A stretch of 64,000 nucleotides of DNA from an uncultured Vibrio sp. (GCF_947488985.1 NZ_CANLBV010000001.1:62001-126000); one strand, 5' to 3'; shown: positions 1 to 11,233, counted from the stretch's first letter. Notes: generated by a model from the letters alone, not told the origin. Numbers and translations: made by a program.

Positions 1-1254
1 AGGCTTGTTGGTTGGAATAACCACTGTTTCTAGGCCGTAGATCGACTGGAACTCGAAAGCTTCAGTATCAGCGGTACCTGTCATACCTGATAGTTTTTCG
101 TACAGACGGAAGAAGTTCTGGAAGGTAATCGATGCTAGCGTCTGGTTTTCATTTTGAATCTTCACACCTTCTTTCGCTTCAACCGCTTGGTGTAAACCTT
201 CAGACCAACGACGACCTGGCATTGTACGACCAGTATGTTCATCAACGATAACGACTTCGCCCTCTTCAGTCACGATGTAGTCAACGTTCTTCTCAAACAA
301 TACGTGCGCACGAAGCGCAGCATTAACGTGGTGCAATAGGCTGATATTGGTTGGAGAATAAAGTGTGTCCCCCTCTTCCATCAGACCGTTTTTCACCATC
401 AGCTCTTCGACAAACTCTTGACCGGTTTCAGTGAGGTGAACCTGCTTCGATTTTTCGTCCATGGTGTAGTGACCTTCACCACGGTACTCTTCTGAATCTT
501 CTTTATCTTGACGCTCTAGAGAAGGGATCAACGTATTGATACGCGTGTAAAGATCTGAACTGTCTTCTGCAGGACCAGAAATGATAAGTGGCGTACGCGC
601 TTCATCGATTAAGATGGAGTCAACCTCATCGACAACAGCAAAGAAGCGTTCACGTTGAACTCGCTCTTCAGCACGGAAAGCCATGTTGTCACGCAGGTAA
701 TCGAAGCCAAACTCGTTGTTTGTCCCGTAAAGAATATCCGCTTGATACGCTGCTTTTTTCTCTGGTGGAGCCATGTTTGGCACGTTCACGCCAACCGTCA
801 TGCCAAGGAATTCAAACAGTGGTCGGTTTGTTTCCGCATCACGCTTCGCTAGGTAGTCGTTCACGGTGACAACGTGAACCCCTTTGCTTGGCAGGGCGTT
901 AAGATAAGCAGGTAGGGTTGCAGTAAGAGTCTTACCCTCACCTGTGCGCATTTCTGCAATTTGGCCAGCATTTAGTACCATACCGCCAATCATTTGTACG
1001 TCAAAGTGGCGCATGCCGTAAACACGCTTAGACGCTTCACGTACCGTAGCAAATGCTTCAGGTAGAAGTTGATCTAGCGATTCACCTTTATCTAAGCGCT
1101 CACGAAACTCAACCGTTTTTGCTTTTAGCTCTTCGTCTGAAAGTGCTTCAAATGTTGGTTCGTAGTTATTAATTTCTTTTACAATTTTTCTAAGGCGGCG
1201 CAGTGTTCTGTCATTGCGACTGCCAATTACCTTTGTCAGCAGCTTAGTAATCAT
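1..1254 (-). CDS. secA: Preprotein translocase ATPase SecA (N-terminal 418 residues, cut by window edge)
   Basis: SecA is the cytosolic ATPase that drives unfolded preproteins through SecYEG. The start codon is at 1254 and the reading frame stays open to base 1, so only the N-terminal part is present (full SecA is about 900 residues). The sequence begins [20 protein letters not shown], typical of the family. Walker A (MRTGEGKT) is at residues 102-109, and a DEVD Walker B box followed by SILIDEART lies near residue 210, so nucleotide-binding domain 1 and the preprotein-crosslinking region are present. It is the last gene of the dcw cluster, downstream of lpxC, but is separated from it by a terminator and a 388-bp gap, so it probably has its own promoter. 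The identification is secure. Confidence 0.97.
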   Translation of the reverse strand, partial: MITKLLTKVIGSRNDRTLRRLRKIVKEINNYEPTFEALSDEELKAKTVEFRERLDKGESLDQLLPEAFATVREASKRVYGMRHFDVQMIGGMVLNAGQIAEMRTGEGKTLTATLPAYLNALPSKGVHVVTVNDYLAKRDAETNRPLFEFLGMTVGVNVPNMAPPEKKAAYQADILYGTNNEFGFDYLRDNMAFRAEERVQRERFFAVVDEVDSILIDEARTPLIISGPAEDSSDLYTRINTLIPSLERQDKEDSEEYRGEGHYTMDEKSKQVHLTETGQEFVEELMVKNGLMEEGDTLYSPTNISLLHHVNAALRAHVLFEKNVDYIVTEEGEVVIVDEHTGRTMPGRRWSEGLHQAVEAKEGVKIQNENQTLASITFQNFFRLYEKLSGMTGTADTEAFEFQSIYGLETVVIPTNKP

Positions 1255-1327
1255 GTGCTTGGAATCTCTTCGTTCTCAGATCGTCCGCGATCTATTTTAA
1301 ATGCCGTCAGTCTCTACTAGTTATGAA

Positions 1328-1375
1328 CTAGTCTTCAGTTACTAACCAAGGATACTGAGATAAATCTAGTACCAT
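1328..1375 (-). CDS. Possible short leader peptide upstream of secA
   Basis: An ATG at 1375 opens a 15-codon frame reading MVLDLSQYPWLVTED and ending in TAG at 1328-1330. It lies in the secA leader about 73 bp before the secA start. The stop codon falls inside one arm of an ACTAGTT/AACTAGT hairpin, the arrangement expected if translation affected the downstream structure. There is no strong Shine-Dalgarno sequence, and a frame this short can occur by chance. It is not SecM-like. This is speculative. Confidence 0.2.
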   Translation of the reverse strand: MVLDLSQYPWLVTED

Positions 1376-1585
1376 TGATATTGTACTTGAGCGTAGAGTT
1401 TTCAAGGCTTGAGTTAAAATTAATGCCCTCTAGTGTAAGGAATTTTCACACTCACGACCATTTATAACCCCATTTGTTTGATGTGCTTGGAACTTTTCTT
1501 TCTAATTGCTGATGGATTAGCCAGGCAGCAGGCTATTGGTGGGCAATTTGGGGAGGTTAATGTCATTAGAACTGAAAAATAGAGA

Positions 1586-1614
1586 CAAAAAAACCAGGTC
1601 TATGACCTGGTTTT
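1586..1614 (-). terminator. Intrinsic terminator of lpxC
   Basis: Read on the minus strand, a perfect AAACCAGGTC / GACCTGGTTT stem with a 3-nt loop is followed by a run of T. It lies about 30 bp after the lpxC stop and closes the ftsZ-lpxC transcripts before secA. Confidence 0.85.
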
Positions 1615-1642
1615 AAAATTTTTATATTCTTGCTTACCACAA

Positions 1643-2560
1643 TTAAGCTAGAACCATTCCCGGTTCTGCAAATGCAACAGGAGAACCTGCTTCCTCTTCG
1701 AATGTCGCCCATTCCCAAGCTTCTGCGTCAGCAAGTACTGCACGTAGTAGTTGGTTGTTTAGGCCGTGACCTGATTTGTATGCACGGAACTCACCAATAA
1801 TAGCGTGTCCACACATGTACAAGTCACCAATCGCATCCAGTACTTTGTGAGTTACGAACTCATTGTCAAAACGCAGACCTTCTTCATTAAGAATTCGGTA
1901 TTCGTCTAGAACGATGGCGTTATCGAAGCTACCGCCAAGTACTAGGTTTTGAGATTGTAGATACTCAATATCGCGCATGAAGCCGAAAGTACGAGCGCGA
2001 GAGATTTCTTTCACAAAGCCTTGTGAAGAAAAATCAAACAACAAACGTTGCTCATCAGATTCAATTGCTGGGTGGTTAAAGTCGATCTCAAAGTCCATAC
2101 GGAAGCCGTTAAATGGAACAAACTCTGCCCATTTATCGCCTTCTTCAAAACGGATAGGCTTTTTGATACGAATAAAACGCTTCGCTGCATTCAGTGTTTC
2201 TACACCCGCTTGCTGTAGCAAGTATACGAATGGGCTTGCGCTACCATCCATAATTGGGATCTCTGGTGCATCTACTTCAACAATAATGTTGTCAATGCCC
2301 ATGCCCGCTAGAGCTGCGTTAAGGTGTTCCACTGTAGAGATACGTACGCCTTCGTCATTAACAAGAGCAGTACATAACATAGTGTCACGAACTGATGCTG
2401 GATCAGCTGGGAAATCTACAGGTGGATTTACATCTGTACGACGATAAACAATGCCTGTATTTGCAGCTGCCGGGCGAAGAGTAAGTGTGACTTTACGACC
2501 AGAGTGGAGACCCACACCAGTTGTTTTCACAATTTCTTTCAGAGTACGTTGTCTGATCAT
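1643..2560 (-). CDS. lpxC: UDP-3-O-acyl-N-acetylglucosamine deacetylase LpxC
   Basis: LpxC is the zinc-dependent deacetylase that performs the committed step of lipid A synthesis in the cytosol. The protein has 305 residues, the standard length. Zinc ligands are visible as H79 (in STVEHL) and H238/D242 (in [10 protein letters not shown]), and the catalytic H265 sits in KSGHGLNN. The C-terminus ends in a hydrophobic VLA tail, resembling the one through which FtsH degrades E. coli LpxC. It follows ftsZ by 96 bp and has its own promoter in that gap (2615-2642), so it can be expressed apart from the division genes. A terminator follows. Confidence 0.98.
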   Translation of the reverse strand: MIRQRTLKEIVKTTGVGLHSGRKVTLTLRPAAANTGIVYRRTDVNPPVDFPADPASVRDTMLCTALVNDEGVRISTVEHLNAALAGMGIDNIIVEVDAPEIPIMDGSASPFVYLLQQAGVETLNAAKRFIRIKKPIRFEEGDKWAEFVPFNGFRMDFEIDFNHPAIESDEQRLLFDFSSQGFVKEISRARTFGFMRDIEYLQSQNLVLGGSFDNAIVLDEYRILNEEGLRFDNEFVTHKVLDAIGDLYMCGHAIIGEFRAYKSGHGLNNQLLRAVLADAEAWEWATFEEEAGSPVAFAEPGMVLA

Positions 2561-2614
2561 CTGCTTGCCTCGTTATCAGTGCTACAAATCACGGCCAGTA
2601 TTTACCGACCGCGA

Positions 2615-2642
2615 ATTTTACCATTAATTCGACTATAGTCAA
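2615..2642 (-). promoter_or_regulatory. Sigma-70 promoter candidate for lpxC
   Basis: On the minus strand, TTGACT (2637-2642) and TAAAAT (2615-2620) are separated by 16 bp. This near-consensus pair lies in the ftsZ-lpxC gap, about 55 bp before the lpxC start. Confidence 0.65.
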
Positions 2643-2656
2643 ATTTTGGGTGTTTG

Positions 2657-3886
2657 TTAATCAGCCTGACGCCGTAAGAATGCTGGAATATCTAAATATC
2701 CACTCTCTTTCTCAGCTTTAGGTGCAGCACTTTGGCTAGCCCCTGTACCTGAAGAAACAGGTGACGTTGTTGGCTGAGGGTTAACTTGAGGCTTAACCTC
2801 AGTTTTTTCTCGCAATGGCTGTGCCACTTTCTCTTCCACTTTTGGTGCAGTTTGAGCCGCTACCTGTGGTTGAGGAGTTGGTGCAACCTTAGCTTTACCA
2901 CCAGCAACTAAAGTAATGTCTGGTTTTTTCTCTGTACCGATACCGGTTGCAACAACCGTCACGCGGATTTCATCCGTCATATCAGGGTCTAGAGAAGTAC
3001 CAATCACAACCGTTGCGTTATCAGATGCGAATGCCTTAACTGTGTTACCTACTGTTTCGAACTCATCTAGACGCATATCTAGGCCTGCTGTGATGTTCAC
3101 AAGAACGCCACGTGCACCAGCTAGGTCGATGTCTTCTAGTAGTGGGCTAGAAATTGCCGTTTCAGCCGCTTCTTCAGCACGGTCTTCACCTTTTGCGATA
3201 CCGCTACCCATCATTGCATGACCCATCTCAGACATTACGGTGCGAACATCCGCGAAATCGACGTTAATCATACCAGGGCGAGTAATTAGCTCAGCAATAC
3301 CTTGTACCGCATTCTTGAGTACATCATTGGCACTTGCGAAGGCTTCTAGCAGAGTTACGCCACGGCCAAGTACTTTAAGTAGCTTTTCATTTGGAATCGT
3401 AATTAAAGAGTCCACATGTTTAGAAAGCTCTTCGATACCTTGCTCTGCAAACGCTAAACGCTTTTTGCCTTCAAAGCTAAATGGCTTAGTTACAACAGCA
3501 ACCGTTAGCACACCCAACTCTTTCGCAACTTCAGCAATAACTGGAGCAGCACCTGTACCAGTACCACCGCCCATACCAGCTGCGATAAATACCATATCGG
3601 CGCCAGTTAGAACTTCTTTAATTCTTTCTCGATCTTCGAGAGCTGCATCACGGCCTACTTGTGGGTTTGCACCCGCGCCCAAACCTTTAGTGATATCACC
3701 ACCAATTTGGATCACGCTGCTCACGCTTGTTTTACGAAGTGCTTGAGCATCAGTGTTAACACTGATGAATTCTACGCCTTCGATTGATTCACGTACCATG
3801 TGCTCAACAGCGTTACCGCCACCGCCACCAACTCCAACGACTTTAATTACCGCATCGTCAGACATTTCCATCATCGGTTCAAACAT
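2657..3886 (-). CDS. ftsZ: Cell division tubulin homologue FtsZ
   Basis: FtsZ is the GTPase that polymerises into the Z ring and recruits the divisome. The protein has 409 residues. The N-terminal GTP-binding core includes a GGGGGN stretch (residues 20-25) and the tubulin signature GGGTGTG (106-112). A variable linker rich in Pro, Gln, Val and Lys occupies roughly residues 320-385. The conserved C-terminal peptide [11 protein letters not shown], which binds FtsA and ZipA, ends the protein. It starts 31 bp after ftsA, the conserved ftsQ-ftsA-ftsZ order, so these genes should be co-transcribed. The identification is secure. Confidence 0.99.
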   Translation of the reverse strand: MFEPMMEMSDDAVIKVVGVGGGGGNAVEHMVRESIEGVEFISVNTDAQALRKTSVSSVIQIGGDITKGLGAGANPQVGRDAALEDRERIKEVLTGADMVFIAAGMGGGTGTGAAPVIAEVAKELGVLTVAVVTKPFSFEGKKRLAFAEQGIEELSKHVDSLITIPNEKLLKVLGRGVTLLEAFASANDVLKNAVQGIAELITRPGMINVDFADVRTVMSEMGHAMMGSGIAKGEDRAEEAAETAISSPLLEDIDLAGARGVLVNITAGLDMRLDEFETVGNTVKAFASDNATVVIGTSLDPDMTDEIRVTVVATGIGTEKKPDITLVAGGKAKVAPTPQPQVAAQTAPKVEEKVAQPLREKTEVKPQVNPQPTTSPVSSGTGASQSAAPKAEKESGYLDIPAFLRRQAD

Positions 3887-3917
3887 GTGTTATCTCCGTT
3901 TTTTCCTGCAACTCAGG

Positions 3918-5186
3918 TTAAAACTCTTTTTGTATCCAATTACGCAATTTGCCAAATAAGCTAGGCATAGAAGGTGCTGAACGCTTAGATTCGCTGTAAT
4001 CACCTTCATCGCTGATCTGACTATCTTTTGCGTAATGAAGTAAACCAACCGCCGTAGAATGATACGGCTCTTTAACATAGTCAGTTAAGCCACTAACTTC
4101 TAACGGCTTACCCACTCTAACTTGATTGCGGAATACACGTTCCGCACACTCCACTAACCCGTCAATTTGTGCTGCTCCACCAGTGAGAACGACACCAGCT
4201 GCAAGATGGTGTTTAATGCCTTCATCTCGTAGCTGTAATTGAACCGTATCAATAGTTTGGTTAACGAGCCCCATGAGTTCAGTGTAGCGTGGTTCAATCA
4301 CCTCAGACAAAGTTTGTCGTTGCAAACTTCTCGATGGGCGACCACCAACACTTGGGACGTTAACCGAGTCATCCTTGCTTACGAGTTCACTCAGAGCGCA
4401 ACCATGGTTTACTTTTATCTCTTCAGCATCGCTCACTGGCGTGCCGAAAGCGAAGGCAATATCACTGGTTACTGCATTTCCTGCATAAGAAAACACTTCT
4501 GTGTGTCGAAGCGCGCCGCCCGTCCAAATGGAAATATCCATCGTACCGGCACCGATATCAACCACACAAACTCCAAGCTCTCTCTCGTCTTCAGTAATTA
4601 CCGCATTGCTTGAGGCAAGCCCTGAAAACACGATGTGTTCGACAGTGAGACCACATCGTTCAACCGCTTTAATAATGTTTCTCGCCATATCGCTATGGCA
4701 AGATATTAGGTGAACACTGACTTCCATTCGAACACCAGATAAGCCAAGTGGGTTCTTAATCCCTTCTTGATAATCAATGGTAAATTCTTGTGGGATCACG
4801 TGCAGGATTCTCTGCTCATCACCTATTTTAATTGATTTTGCGGTATGGATCGCTCGATCCATATCGTCTTGAGACACCTCTTCATCTGAGATAGTACCCA
4901 TGCCTTTTTCAATTCGGCTTGCGATATGTTTGCCCGATAACGAGATAAACACATTGCTGATTTGGCATTCTGCCATCAATTCTGCTTGATCAATGGCTCG
5001 CTGAACCGACTTAACTACCGACTCTAGGTCGTTGACACCACCTTTATCCATACCTCTGGATGGGCTTTGCCCTGAGCCAATGATATTGATTTGACCATCA
5101 GGCAATATTTCACCAACCAGAGCTGATATGGTCGCAGTGCCTATATCAAGACCAACGATTATGTTGTCATCTGCGGTCTTAGTCAT
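3918..5186 (-). CDS. ftsA: Cell division actin-like protein FtsA
   Basis: FtsA is a membrane-associated actin homologue that tethers FtsZ filaments to the inner membrane. The protein has 422 residues. The N-terminal phosphate-binding segment VGLDIGTATISALVG and the later VVDIGAGTMDIS are the actin-fold nucleotide motifs. A C-terminal amphipathic tail (SLFGKLRNWIQKEF) is the membrane-targeting helix. The start overlaps the end of ftsQ by 8 bp, suggesting translational coupling. The identification is secure. Confidence 0.98.
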   Translation of the reverse strand: MTKTADDNIIVGLDIGTATISALVGEILPDGQINIIGSGQSPSRGMDKGGVNDLESVVKSVQRAIDQAELMAECQISNVFISLSGKHIASRIEKGMGTISDEEVSQDDMDRAIHTAKSIKIGDEQRILHVIPQEFTIDYQEGIKNPLGLSGVRMEVSVHLISCHSDMARNIIKAVERCGLTVEHIVFSGLASSNAVITEDERELGVCVVDIGAGTMDISIWTGGALRHTEVFSYAGNAVTSDIAFAFGTPVSDAEEIKVNHGCALSELVSKDDSVNVPSVGGRPSRSLQRQTLSEVIEPRYTELMGLVNQTIDTVQLQLRDEGIKHHLAAGVVLTGGAAQIDGLVECAERVFRNQVRVGKPLEVSGLTDYVKEPYHSTAVGLLHYAKDSQISDEGDYSESKRSAPSMPSLFGKLRNWIQKEF

Positions 5187-5967
5187 CTGTGCTCTCTTCT
5201 AACTCTTGTTCTGGGAACCATCCTACAGCAGCTCCCGTATCATACCTGAGGTCGATGTAGCTCACTTGATTCGCTTTACTTCCTAATTGGTTATAAAGCG
5301 AAATGAAGCGTTCAACACGCTCATCTAAAAAATTTTTACCTAGTTCTAAACGAATACCGTTATCTAGGATTATTTGCCAAGCACGACGCTCATTGAGAAC
5401 CAGCGAGGTCACGGTTAGCCCCAAACGGTTAATCAAAGGGGTTACCTGTCGCCATTTTTCAATCACGTCTTGGCTGGTGCCATCTGGGCCATAAAGCTTA
5501 ACTCTATCGCCCTTCAAAATACCGATGTCGCCATCAAAAACTTGACCATTTTCGTTCAGCAGCATATTGCCATTCCAGATTGCTGCTGCATCATGCTCAG
5601 TCAAAAATACTTTTATTGTGTCTGGCCACTGCTTACGAATAGAAACAACTGATACCCAAGGTAACGATTCCAAACTGTCTTGCAATACGCCGATGTCTTG
5701 CGACATGAATGTACCAATATGCTCGAGATCGCCAAAAGCATGCTGGACATCACTTGCGGTTACGTAAGTTAAATCGCCTTGAAGTATTATGTTAGAGAGG
5801 GGCAATCGCTGATCGTCCCACATCCACGTCAATGTGGTGTAGAAAAGAAACCCAATGAATAGCAATACCATGACAAAAAAAGAGCCGCCCAAGGCGTGTT
5901 TCTTAACTGTTGGTATACTGAGTAGGTGGCGGTTTTCGCTAAAAGTACTTTCTACCAAAGCCCGCAC
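5179..5967 (-). CDS. ftsQ: Cell division protein FtsQ
   Basis: FtsQ is a bitopic inner-membrane protein that links early and late divisome proteins (FtsBL and FtsA). The protein has 262 residues: a short cytoplasmic N-terminus, one membrane segment near residues 28-47 (SFFVMVLLFIGFLFYTTL), then a periplasmic POTRA domain starting around LSNIILQGDLTYVTASDV and the FtsQ beta domain. The chosen start is a GTG at 5967, preceded by an AGGGA sequence that is rather close to it; a start a few codons downstream is possible. ddlB, which precedes ftsQ in E. coli, is absent. Confidence 0.95.
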   Translation of the reverse strand: MRALVESTFSENRHLLSIPTVKKHALGGSFFVMVLLFIGFLFYTTLTWMWDDQRLPLSNIILQGDLTYVTASDVQHAFGDLEHIGTFMSQDIGVLQDSLESLPWVSVVSIRKQWPDTIKVFLTEHDAAAIWNGNMLLNENGQVFDGDIGILKGDRVKLYGPDGTSQDVIEKWRQVTPLINRLGLTVTSLVLNERRAWQIILDNGIRLELGKNFLDERVERFISLYNQLGSKANQVSYIDLRYDTGAAVGWFPEQELEESTDD

Positions 5968-6087
5968 TCCCTGTCGTTGGTTCGCAATTCTATTCCCTAT
6001 CTTCGTAATAGAGGTAAAAGCACTTACTTTAACCTGTGAATTATACTGAGCAAAACCAAACTATCAAACGTTGATAATAAGATTTTT

Positions 6088-6127
6088 GGTCAATTTTAGG
6101 CCAATCGCAAGAAGTGAGCGATTGACC
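6088..6127. repeat. Mutually exclusive inverted repeats between murC and ftsQ
   Basis: CAATCGC (6102-6108) can pair with GCGATTG (6118-6124), while GGTCAAT (6088-6094) can pair with ATTGACC (6121-6127). The two hairpins share ATTG and cannot form together. They lie in the 182-bp murC-ftsQ gap where ddlB would be. Confidence 0.5.
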
Positions 6128-6149
6128 ACAGTATGTAGACGCGATTCTA

Positions 6150-7610
6150 TTACGCGTTCTGCATTTTATAGATGTCTAACTGTAACGATTCAAGTTGCTT
6201 GGCAACGCGGCCAACATCACCGGCCCCCTGCGTTAAGACAAGATCTCCACCCTGAATTACATTGGCTAAAACCGACGGCAGAGTATTGATATCGGCAACA
6301 AAGATCGGATCAACCTTACCACGACCACGAATAGTTCGGCTTAATGAACGTCCGTCAGCCCCTGCAATCGGTTTCTCACCGGCTGAGTACACATCCAATA
6401 AGATGAGGACATCAACCTGATCAAGAACATTTGCAAAGTCATCATAGAGATCACGAGTTCGGCTATAACGGTGCGGCTGAAAAATCATCACCAGACGCTT
6501 GTCAGCCCAACCACTTCGAGCCGCTTGGATAGTAACACCCACTTCGGTTGGGTGATGACCGTAATCATCAACCAGCATTGCAATGCCTTTACCTGTTTCG
6601 TATTCACCAAGATGATCGAAACGACGACCAGTCCCCTCAGTGCCTGCCATAGCCTTTAGAATCGCTTTATCGCTGACATCATCTTCTGTCGCGACAGCAA
6701 TCGCTGCCGCTGCATTGAGCGCGTTGTGACGACCCGGAATATTCAAGGTAATATTAAGGTTCTCTTTTCCTTTACGTACTACCGTAAACTTGCCTTGTTG
6801 GCCTTTTTGAGCGTAGTTTTCAATGCGAATATCCGCGTCTTCTGAAAAGCCATAAGTGATGACTTGGCGGCTCACTTGAGGAATAAGCTCACGAACAACC
6901 GGATCATCAACGCACATCACTGCCTGACCGTAGAATGGCAGATTGTGCAAGAAATCAATAAACGTCTGCTTTAGCGTTTCGAAATCACCACCATAGGTGT
7001 CCATATGATCCGCTTCGATATTCGTCACGATACTGACCATAGGTTGCAGATGTAAGAATGACGCATCACTCTCATCGGCTTCCGCGATCAAAATGCGGCT
7101 CGACCCTAAACGAGCGTTAGTCCCCACACTCTTCACCAAGCCACCATTGACGAAAGTCGGATCTAAACCCGCTTCTGAATAGATCTGAGTCACTAGCGCA
7201 GTCGTGGTGGTTTTACCGTGCGTACCAGCTACAGCAATGCCATGACGAAAACGCATCAGCTCAGCCAGCATTTCAGCACGACGAACGATCGGTGTGCGCG
7301 CTTCTCGGGCTGCTACAATCTCGGGGTTCTCTTCATTAATAGCGGTTGATACCACGACCACACTCGCATCAGCTACATTACTGGCTTGGTGACCAATATA
7401 AACCGTCGCCCCCTTGCTCACTAGACGCTTGGTTACTGGATTCTGAGCAATATCAGAGCCGGTAATTTGATAGCCTTCATTTAACAAGACCTCAGCGATC
7501 CCGCTCATTCCTGCGCCACCAATACCAATGAAGTGGATAGATTTAACACGGCGCATCTCTGGCACCATTGCACGGATCTGCGCTAAGTCTTGGGTATGTT
7601 CAATCGTCAT
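6150..7610 (-). CDS. murC: UDP-N-acetylmuramate--L-alanine ligase MurC
   Basis: MurC adds L-alanine to UDP-MurNAc, the first amino-acid step of peptidoglycan precursor synthesis in the cytosol. From the ATG at 7610 the protein has 486 residues (a TTG one codon earlier is less likely). An N-terminal Rossmann segment ([15 protein letters not shown]) is followed by the Mur ligase ATP loop GTHGKTT near residue 130 and the EADESD motif. It lies 13 bp after murG. In E. coli ddlB follows murC; here a 182-bp gap leads straight to ftsQ. Confidence 0.98.
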   Translation of the reverse strand: MTIEHTQDLAQIRAMVPEMRRVKSIHFIGIGGAGMSGIAEVLLNEGYQITGSDIAQNPVTKRLVSKGATVYIGHQASNVADASVVVVSTAINEENPEIVAAREARTPIVRRAEMLAELMRFRHGIAVAGTHGKTTTTALVTQIYSEAGLDPTFVNGGLVKSVGTNARLGSSRILIAEADESDASFLHLQPMVSIVTNIEADHMDTYGGDFETLKQTFIDFLHNLPFYGQAVMCVDDPVVRELIPQVSRQVITYGFSEDADIRIENYAQKGQQGKFTVVRKGKENLNITLNIPGRHNALNAAAAIAVATEDDVSDKAILKAMAGTEGTGRRFDHLGEYETGKGIAMLVDDYGHHPTEVGVTIQAARSGWADKRLVMIFQPHRYSRTRDLYDDFANVLDQVDVLILLDVYSAGEKPIAGADGRSLSRTIRGRGKVDPIFVADINTLPSVLANVIQGGDLVLTQGAGDVGRVAKQLESLQLDIYKMQNA

Positions 7611-7623
7611 CAATTCGTTCTCA

Positions 7624-8685
7624 TTATTTTGCTAAAGCTTTGATCGCTTCAGCGACGGTCGCATCAGCATCAAGCTTGGCTGCTTGACGAGCTTTTGTTG
7701 CCATCATTTTTAATTCATTTCTATCCAGCTGAGCGATGGTGTTCGCTAGCTTATCAGCCGTTAGTTGAGGCTGTTCAATCATTAACGCTGCGCCGCACTC
7801 AACTAAGTGATCGGCGTTCAGCGCTTGTTGTCTGTCTTTGTGCATAAACGGAACGAAGATAGACCCCACCCCCGCCGCAGACACTTCCGATACGGTTAAC
7901 GCTCCTGAGCGACACACTAATAGATCGGCCCACTCATAAGCTTGCGCCACATCATCAATAAATTCTGTGACTTGAACATTATCGACAGAATGCGATTGGT
8001 ATTGCTCAACCACTTGCTGCTGATTGTTCTTACCGGCTTGGTGCAACACGCTGAAGCCCGTCCCCAACTGCGCCATCGTCACAGGCAGGGTATCATTCAA
8101 GATCTTAGCGCCTTGACTGCCGCCCATCACCAAAATACAAATGTCGCCGTCACGCTCGGCTAAACGTAATTCAGGTTCAGCAAGACTCACAACATCTTCA
8201 CGCACCGGGTTACCTACGACTTCTGCGTTCGGAAAGGCCCCTGGAAAAGCTTGGAACACTTTTTTGGCAATTTTAGATAACCATTGATTGGTTAACCCTG
8301 CCACGGCATTTTGTTCATGCAAAACCACGGGAATATCCGATAACCAAGCTGCGATCCCCCCAGGACCACTGACGTAACCGCCCATACCAAGCACCACATC
8401 CGGTTGCCATGCTTTGATGTGCCTTCTTGCTTGAAGTATGGCGTTAACAATCTGGAATGGCGCTTTGATTAGCTTGCTCATACCTTGACCACGAAGGCCT
8501 TTTACCTTGATGAAATCGATTTCAATACCATGCTTTGGCACTAAATCCGCTTCCATTCTGTCAGCCGTGCCTAACCAGCGAATTTCCCAGCCTTGCTGTT
8601 GAAGCTTTTTCGCTACTGCTAGCCCTGGGAAAACGTGACCGCCAGTACCACCAGCCATCACTAAAAGTTTTTTGTTCTTTGTCAT
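7624..8685 (-). CDS. murG: UDP-GlcNAc:undecaprenyl-PP-MurNAc-pentapeptide transferase MurG
   Basis: MurG transfers GlcNAc to lipid I to make lipid II at the inner face of the cytoplasmic membrane. The protein has 353 residues, the usual length. The N-terminal glycine-rich loop [12 protein letters not shown] (residues 12-23) and the second motif GGSQGA are characteristic, and [10 protein letters not shown] belongs to the acceptor site. It sits between ftsW and murC in the conserved order, 30 bp after ftsW and 13 bp before murC. Confidence 0.98.
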   Translation of the reverse strand: MTKNKKLLVMAGGTGGHVFPGLAVAKKLQQQGWEIRWLGTADRMEADLVPKHGIEIDFIKVKGLRGQGMSKLIKAPFQIVNAILQARRHIKAWQPDVVLGMGGYVSGPGGIAAWLSDIPVVLHEQNAVAGLTNQWLSKIAKKVFQAFPGAFPNAEVVGNPVREDVVSLAEPELRLAERDGDICILVMGGSQGAKILNDTLPVTMAQLGTGFSVLHQAGKNNQQQVVEQYQSHSVDNVQVTEFIDDVAQAYEWADLLVCRSGALTVSEVSAAGVGSIFVPFMHKDRQQALNADHLVECGAALMIEQPQLTADKLANTIAQLDRNELKMMATKARQAAKLDADATVAEAIKALAK

Positions 8686-8715
8686 AATGTTAGATTCTTA
8701 TTCTACTGATTCGTT

Positions 8716-9894
8716 TTAATTGTCGGCTTGTTCTTTTTGTTGCACTCGGCATTCGTGATCGATTCGCAGCAGCATAGAAACCGCCACCGACATCACGATA
8801 AGACTTGAACCACCGTAACTAATAAGCGGCAACGTGAGACCTTTGGTCGGAACAATACCTGAAGCGGCGCCTACGTTAACAAGCGTTTGAAAAGCAAACC
8901 AAATACCAATACCGAAAGCCAAATAGCCACTGAACACTTGGTCGTTATCGAAGGCTTTTTTACCAATAAGAATGGCTTTAAACACCAAGCTAAAGATCAG
9001 CATCAGCACTAAGGTAACACCAACGAAACCGAGCTCTTCTGCCAATACAGCAAATACAAAGTCGGTGTGTGCTTCCGGTAGATATTCGAGTTTTTGAATT
9101 GAGTTGCCAAGCCCTTGCCCCATCCAATCACCACGACCAAACGCCATCAGTGATTGGGTTAACTGGTAACCACTACCGAACGGGTCATTCCAAGGTTCCC
9201 AGAAAGAGGTCACACGTCGAACACGGTAGGGTTCTATGACAATCAAGCCGACAACGGCAGCAATGCCTGCCACCATCAAAGCAATAAACTGCGAAAGCTT
9301 GGCACCGGCGATAAATAACATGCCGAACAGGGTAACCAGCATTACGACTACGGTACCTAAATCGGGTTGACCGAGCAGCAACACAGCAAAGGCGCCAAAC
9401 ACCATGATAGGTTTACCGAAACCACCGAAGAAGGTTTTCCTTACTTCGTCTTGTTTTCGAACCAAGTAGCCCGCCATAAAGATAAACAGTGACAGCTTGG
9501 CAACTTCTGCAGGTTGTAGGTTAAATAGGCCGAGAGGGATCCAACGCGATGCACCGTTAACCGACTTACCGACCGCTAATACCACGATCAGCAAGAAGAA
9601 GGACAGGCTCAGTAGATACATACTGTACTGAAACCAGCGCTGCATCGGAATCTGCAATATGACGCTGGACACACCTAACGCCAACACAAGGAAGATGGCA
9701 TGACGGAACATAAAGTGAAACGGCTGATCGGTTAAACGAGCACTGATTGGGAACGAAGCCGACGTTACCATTACCAAGCCCGTCAGCATCAATCCAAGAG
9801 CAATCCATACCAATTGACGATCGTAGAGCGCCTCTGGTGTGGCACGGTTAAGCCATTGCCAAATAGATTGATTGATTTCTTTCACTCTTTGCAC
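8716..9894 (-). CDS. ftsW: Septal peptidoglycan glycosyltransferase FtsW
   Basis: FtsW is a SEDS-family polytopic membrane protein that polymerises lipid II at the septum together with FtsI. The protein has 392 residues and many hydrophobic helices, consistent with about ten membrane spans. The SEDS signature appears as [15 protein letters not shown] near the C-terminus, and the [10 protein letters not shown] loop is also conserved. It lies between murD and murG, with 22- and 30-bp gaps. Confidence 0.97.
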   Translation of the reverse strand: MQRVKEINQSIWQWLNRATPEALYDRQLVWIALGLMLTGLVMVTSASFPISARLTDQPFHFMFRHAIFLVLALGVSSVILQIPMQRWFQYSMYLLSLSFFLLIVVLAVGKSVNGASRWIPLGLFNLQPAEVAKLSLFIFMAGYLVRKQDEVRKTFFGGFGKPIMVFGAFAVLLLGQPDLGTVVVMLVTLFGMLFIAGAKLSQFIALMVAGIAAVVGLIVIEPYRVRRVTSFWEPWNDPFGSGYQLTQSLMAFGRGDWMGQGLGNSIQKLEYLPEAHTDFVFAVLAEELGFVGVTLVLMLIFSLVFKAILIGKKAFDNDQVFSGYLAFGIGIWFAFQTLVNVGAASGIVPTKGLTLPLISYGGSSLIVMSVAVSMLLRIDHECRVQQKEQADN

Positions 9895-9916
9895 TGAATG
9901 TTAGTCCTTCAACACG

Positions 9917-11233
9917 TTAAGCATACTCATGAGCAAGTTCAGTGAACGCGTCACCTCTCGCCATGAAATTATTAAATTGATCGAAGCTCGCGCATGCAGG
10001 AGACAGCATCACCATGTCACCCGACATCAATTGTGCAGAGATACTCTCGATGATGTCACGCATGGTATCAAACGTCTTCGTCGATGGATGTAATGGCATG
10101 AATTGCGCAGCATCTTCACCAAAACAACACAGTTGAACGCGCTCTAGTTGCGACAACACAGGCTTAAGCTCACTGAAATCGGCCCCTTTACCAACCCCAC
10201 CAACCAGAAGATACAAAGTACCTCGGCACTCTAAGCCCGACAGAGCCGCTAATGTACTGGCTACATTAGTCGCTTTTGAGTCGTTAACCCATTTGATTTC
10301 GCGTTTATCTGCCACCACTTGGCAACGATGCGTTAAGCCATTATAGGCTTTCAAAGCTTCAAGGCTTTTGCCGTAATCAATTCCGACCTGTTTAAGCAGT
10401 GCAAGCGAGACTAACGCATTGGCCACGTTATGACGTCCAACCAATGTTAAATCTTGGGTAGCAAGTACAGATTTACCGTTGTCGATTAGACATTCGGTGC
10501 CATCAACTGTCGCGACACCAAACTCTTTATCATCGAGCCCAAATGTTACCAATGACATGTGGTGGTCTGGATACGTCTGCTTATCGTCGCGGTTTACAAT
10601 CGCACACTGCGCATTGTTAAAGATCCTTAGCTTGGCATTGCGGTAATCGGCCATGCCTTGGTAGCGATCCATATGGTCTTCTGACAGATTCAGAAATGCT
10701 GCTGCTGCTAAGTTTAGGCTTGATGTTGTTTCTAACTGAAAGCTTGAAAGCTCAAGAACATATAAATCAGCATTAAGCTCTAAAAGATCCAAGGCAGGGA
10801 CACCAATATTCCCCCCCACACCGACACTCAAACCGGCCGCTTTTGCCAACACACCCGTAAGGTCAGTCACGGTGCTCTTGCCGTTAGAGCCTGTTATCGC
10901 CACCACAGGTTTATCGACTGCCCAGCCAAACAACTCGATGTCGCCCACAACTGGAATACCCGCTTGAATAACGTCTTGAATTTCAGGAGTCGCCAACGCA
11001 ATGCCTGGGTTAGTCACCACCAGATCAGCCTCTGCTAGCCATTGGCGATGCCAACTTCCAGAATGCAGCGCTACCGATTCAGGTAAAGATTCCTTGCTCG
11101 GCGGTTGCTCTCGAGTATCAACCACTTTAATGCAAAGTTGCGGCTGATTTTTTACGAGATGCTTAACGACAGAGAGCCCGGTAATACCGAGCCCCACAAC
11201 CACTACATTTTGAATATTTTGCCAAGGTTCCAT
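9917..11233 (-). CDS. murD: UDP-N-acetylmuramoyl-L-alanine--D-glutamate ligase MurD
   Basis: MurD adds D-glutamate to UDP-MurNAc-L-Ala in the cytosol. The protein has 438 residues. An N-terminal UDP-binding Rossmann segment ([16 protein letters not shown]) is followed by the ATP loop GSNGKST and a C-terminal Mur ligase domain with WVNDSKATN. It starts 58 bp after mraY, a gap that contains a strong 9-bp-stem hairpin (11262-11284), so mraY and downstream expression may not be strictly equal. Confidence 0.98.
   Translation of the reverse strand: MEPWQNIQNVVVVGLGITGLSVVKHLVKNQPQLCIKVVDTREQPPSKESLPESVALHSGSWHRQWLAEADLVVTNPGIALATPEIQDVIQAGIPVVGDIELFGWAVDKPVVAITGSNGKSTVTDLTGVLAKAAGLSVGVGGNIGVPALDLLELNADLYVLELSSFQLETTSSLNLAAAAFLNLSEDHMDRYQGMADYRNAKLRIFNNAQCAIVNRDDKQTYPDHHMSLVTFGLDDKEFGVATVDGTECLIDNGKSVLATQDLTLVGRHNVANALVSLALLKQVGIDYGKSLEALKAYNGLTHRCQVVADKREIKWVNDSKATNVASTLAALSGLECRGTLYLLVGGVGKGADFSELKPVLSQLERVQLCCFGEDAAQFMPLHPSTKTFDTMRDIIESISAQLMSGDMVMLSPACASFDQFNNFMARGDAFTELAHEYA

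Larger units (their letters stand above)
1255..1642. other. Gene-free lpxC-secA intergenic region
   Basis: This 388-bp gap holds the lpxC terminator (1586-1614), a 7-bp-stem hairpin in the secA leader (1316-1332 on the plus strand) and a possible 15-codon leader ORF (1328-1375, minus). E. coli has secM here; no SecM-sized frame with a signal peptide and arrest motif is visible. I could not pick out a convincing secA promoter. Confidence 0.6.

Noticed and set aside
1255..1642. secM between lpxC and secA
   Set aside because: No frame of suitable length with a signal peptide and C-terminal arrest motif exists in either strand of the gap.
3240..3746. A 168-codon plus-strand frame opposite ftsZ
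   Set aside because: It is antisense to highly conserved FtsZ sequence; its Ser/Pro/Ala-rich translation is typical of a shadow frame.
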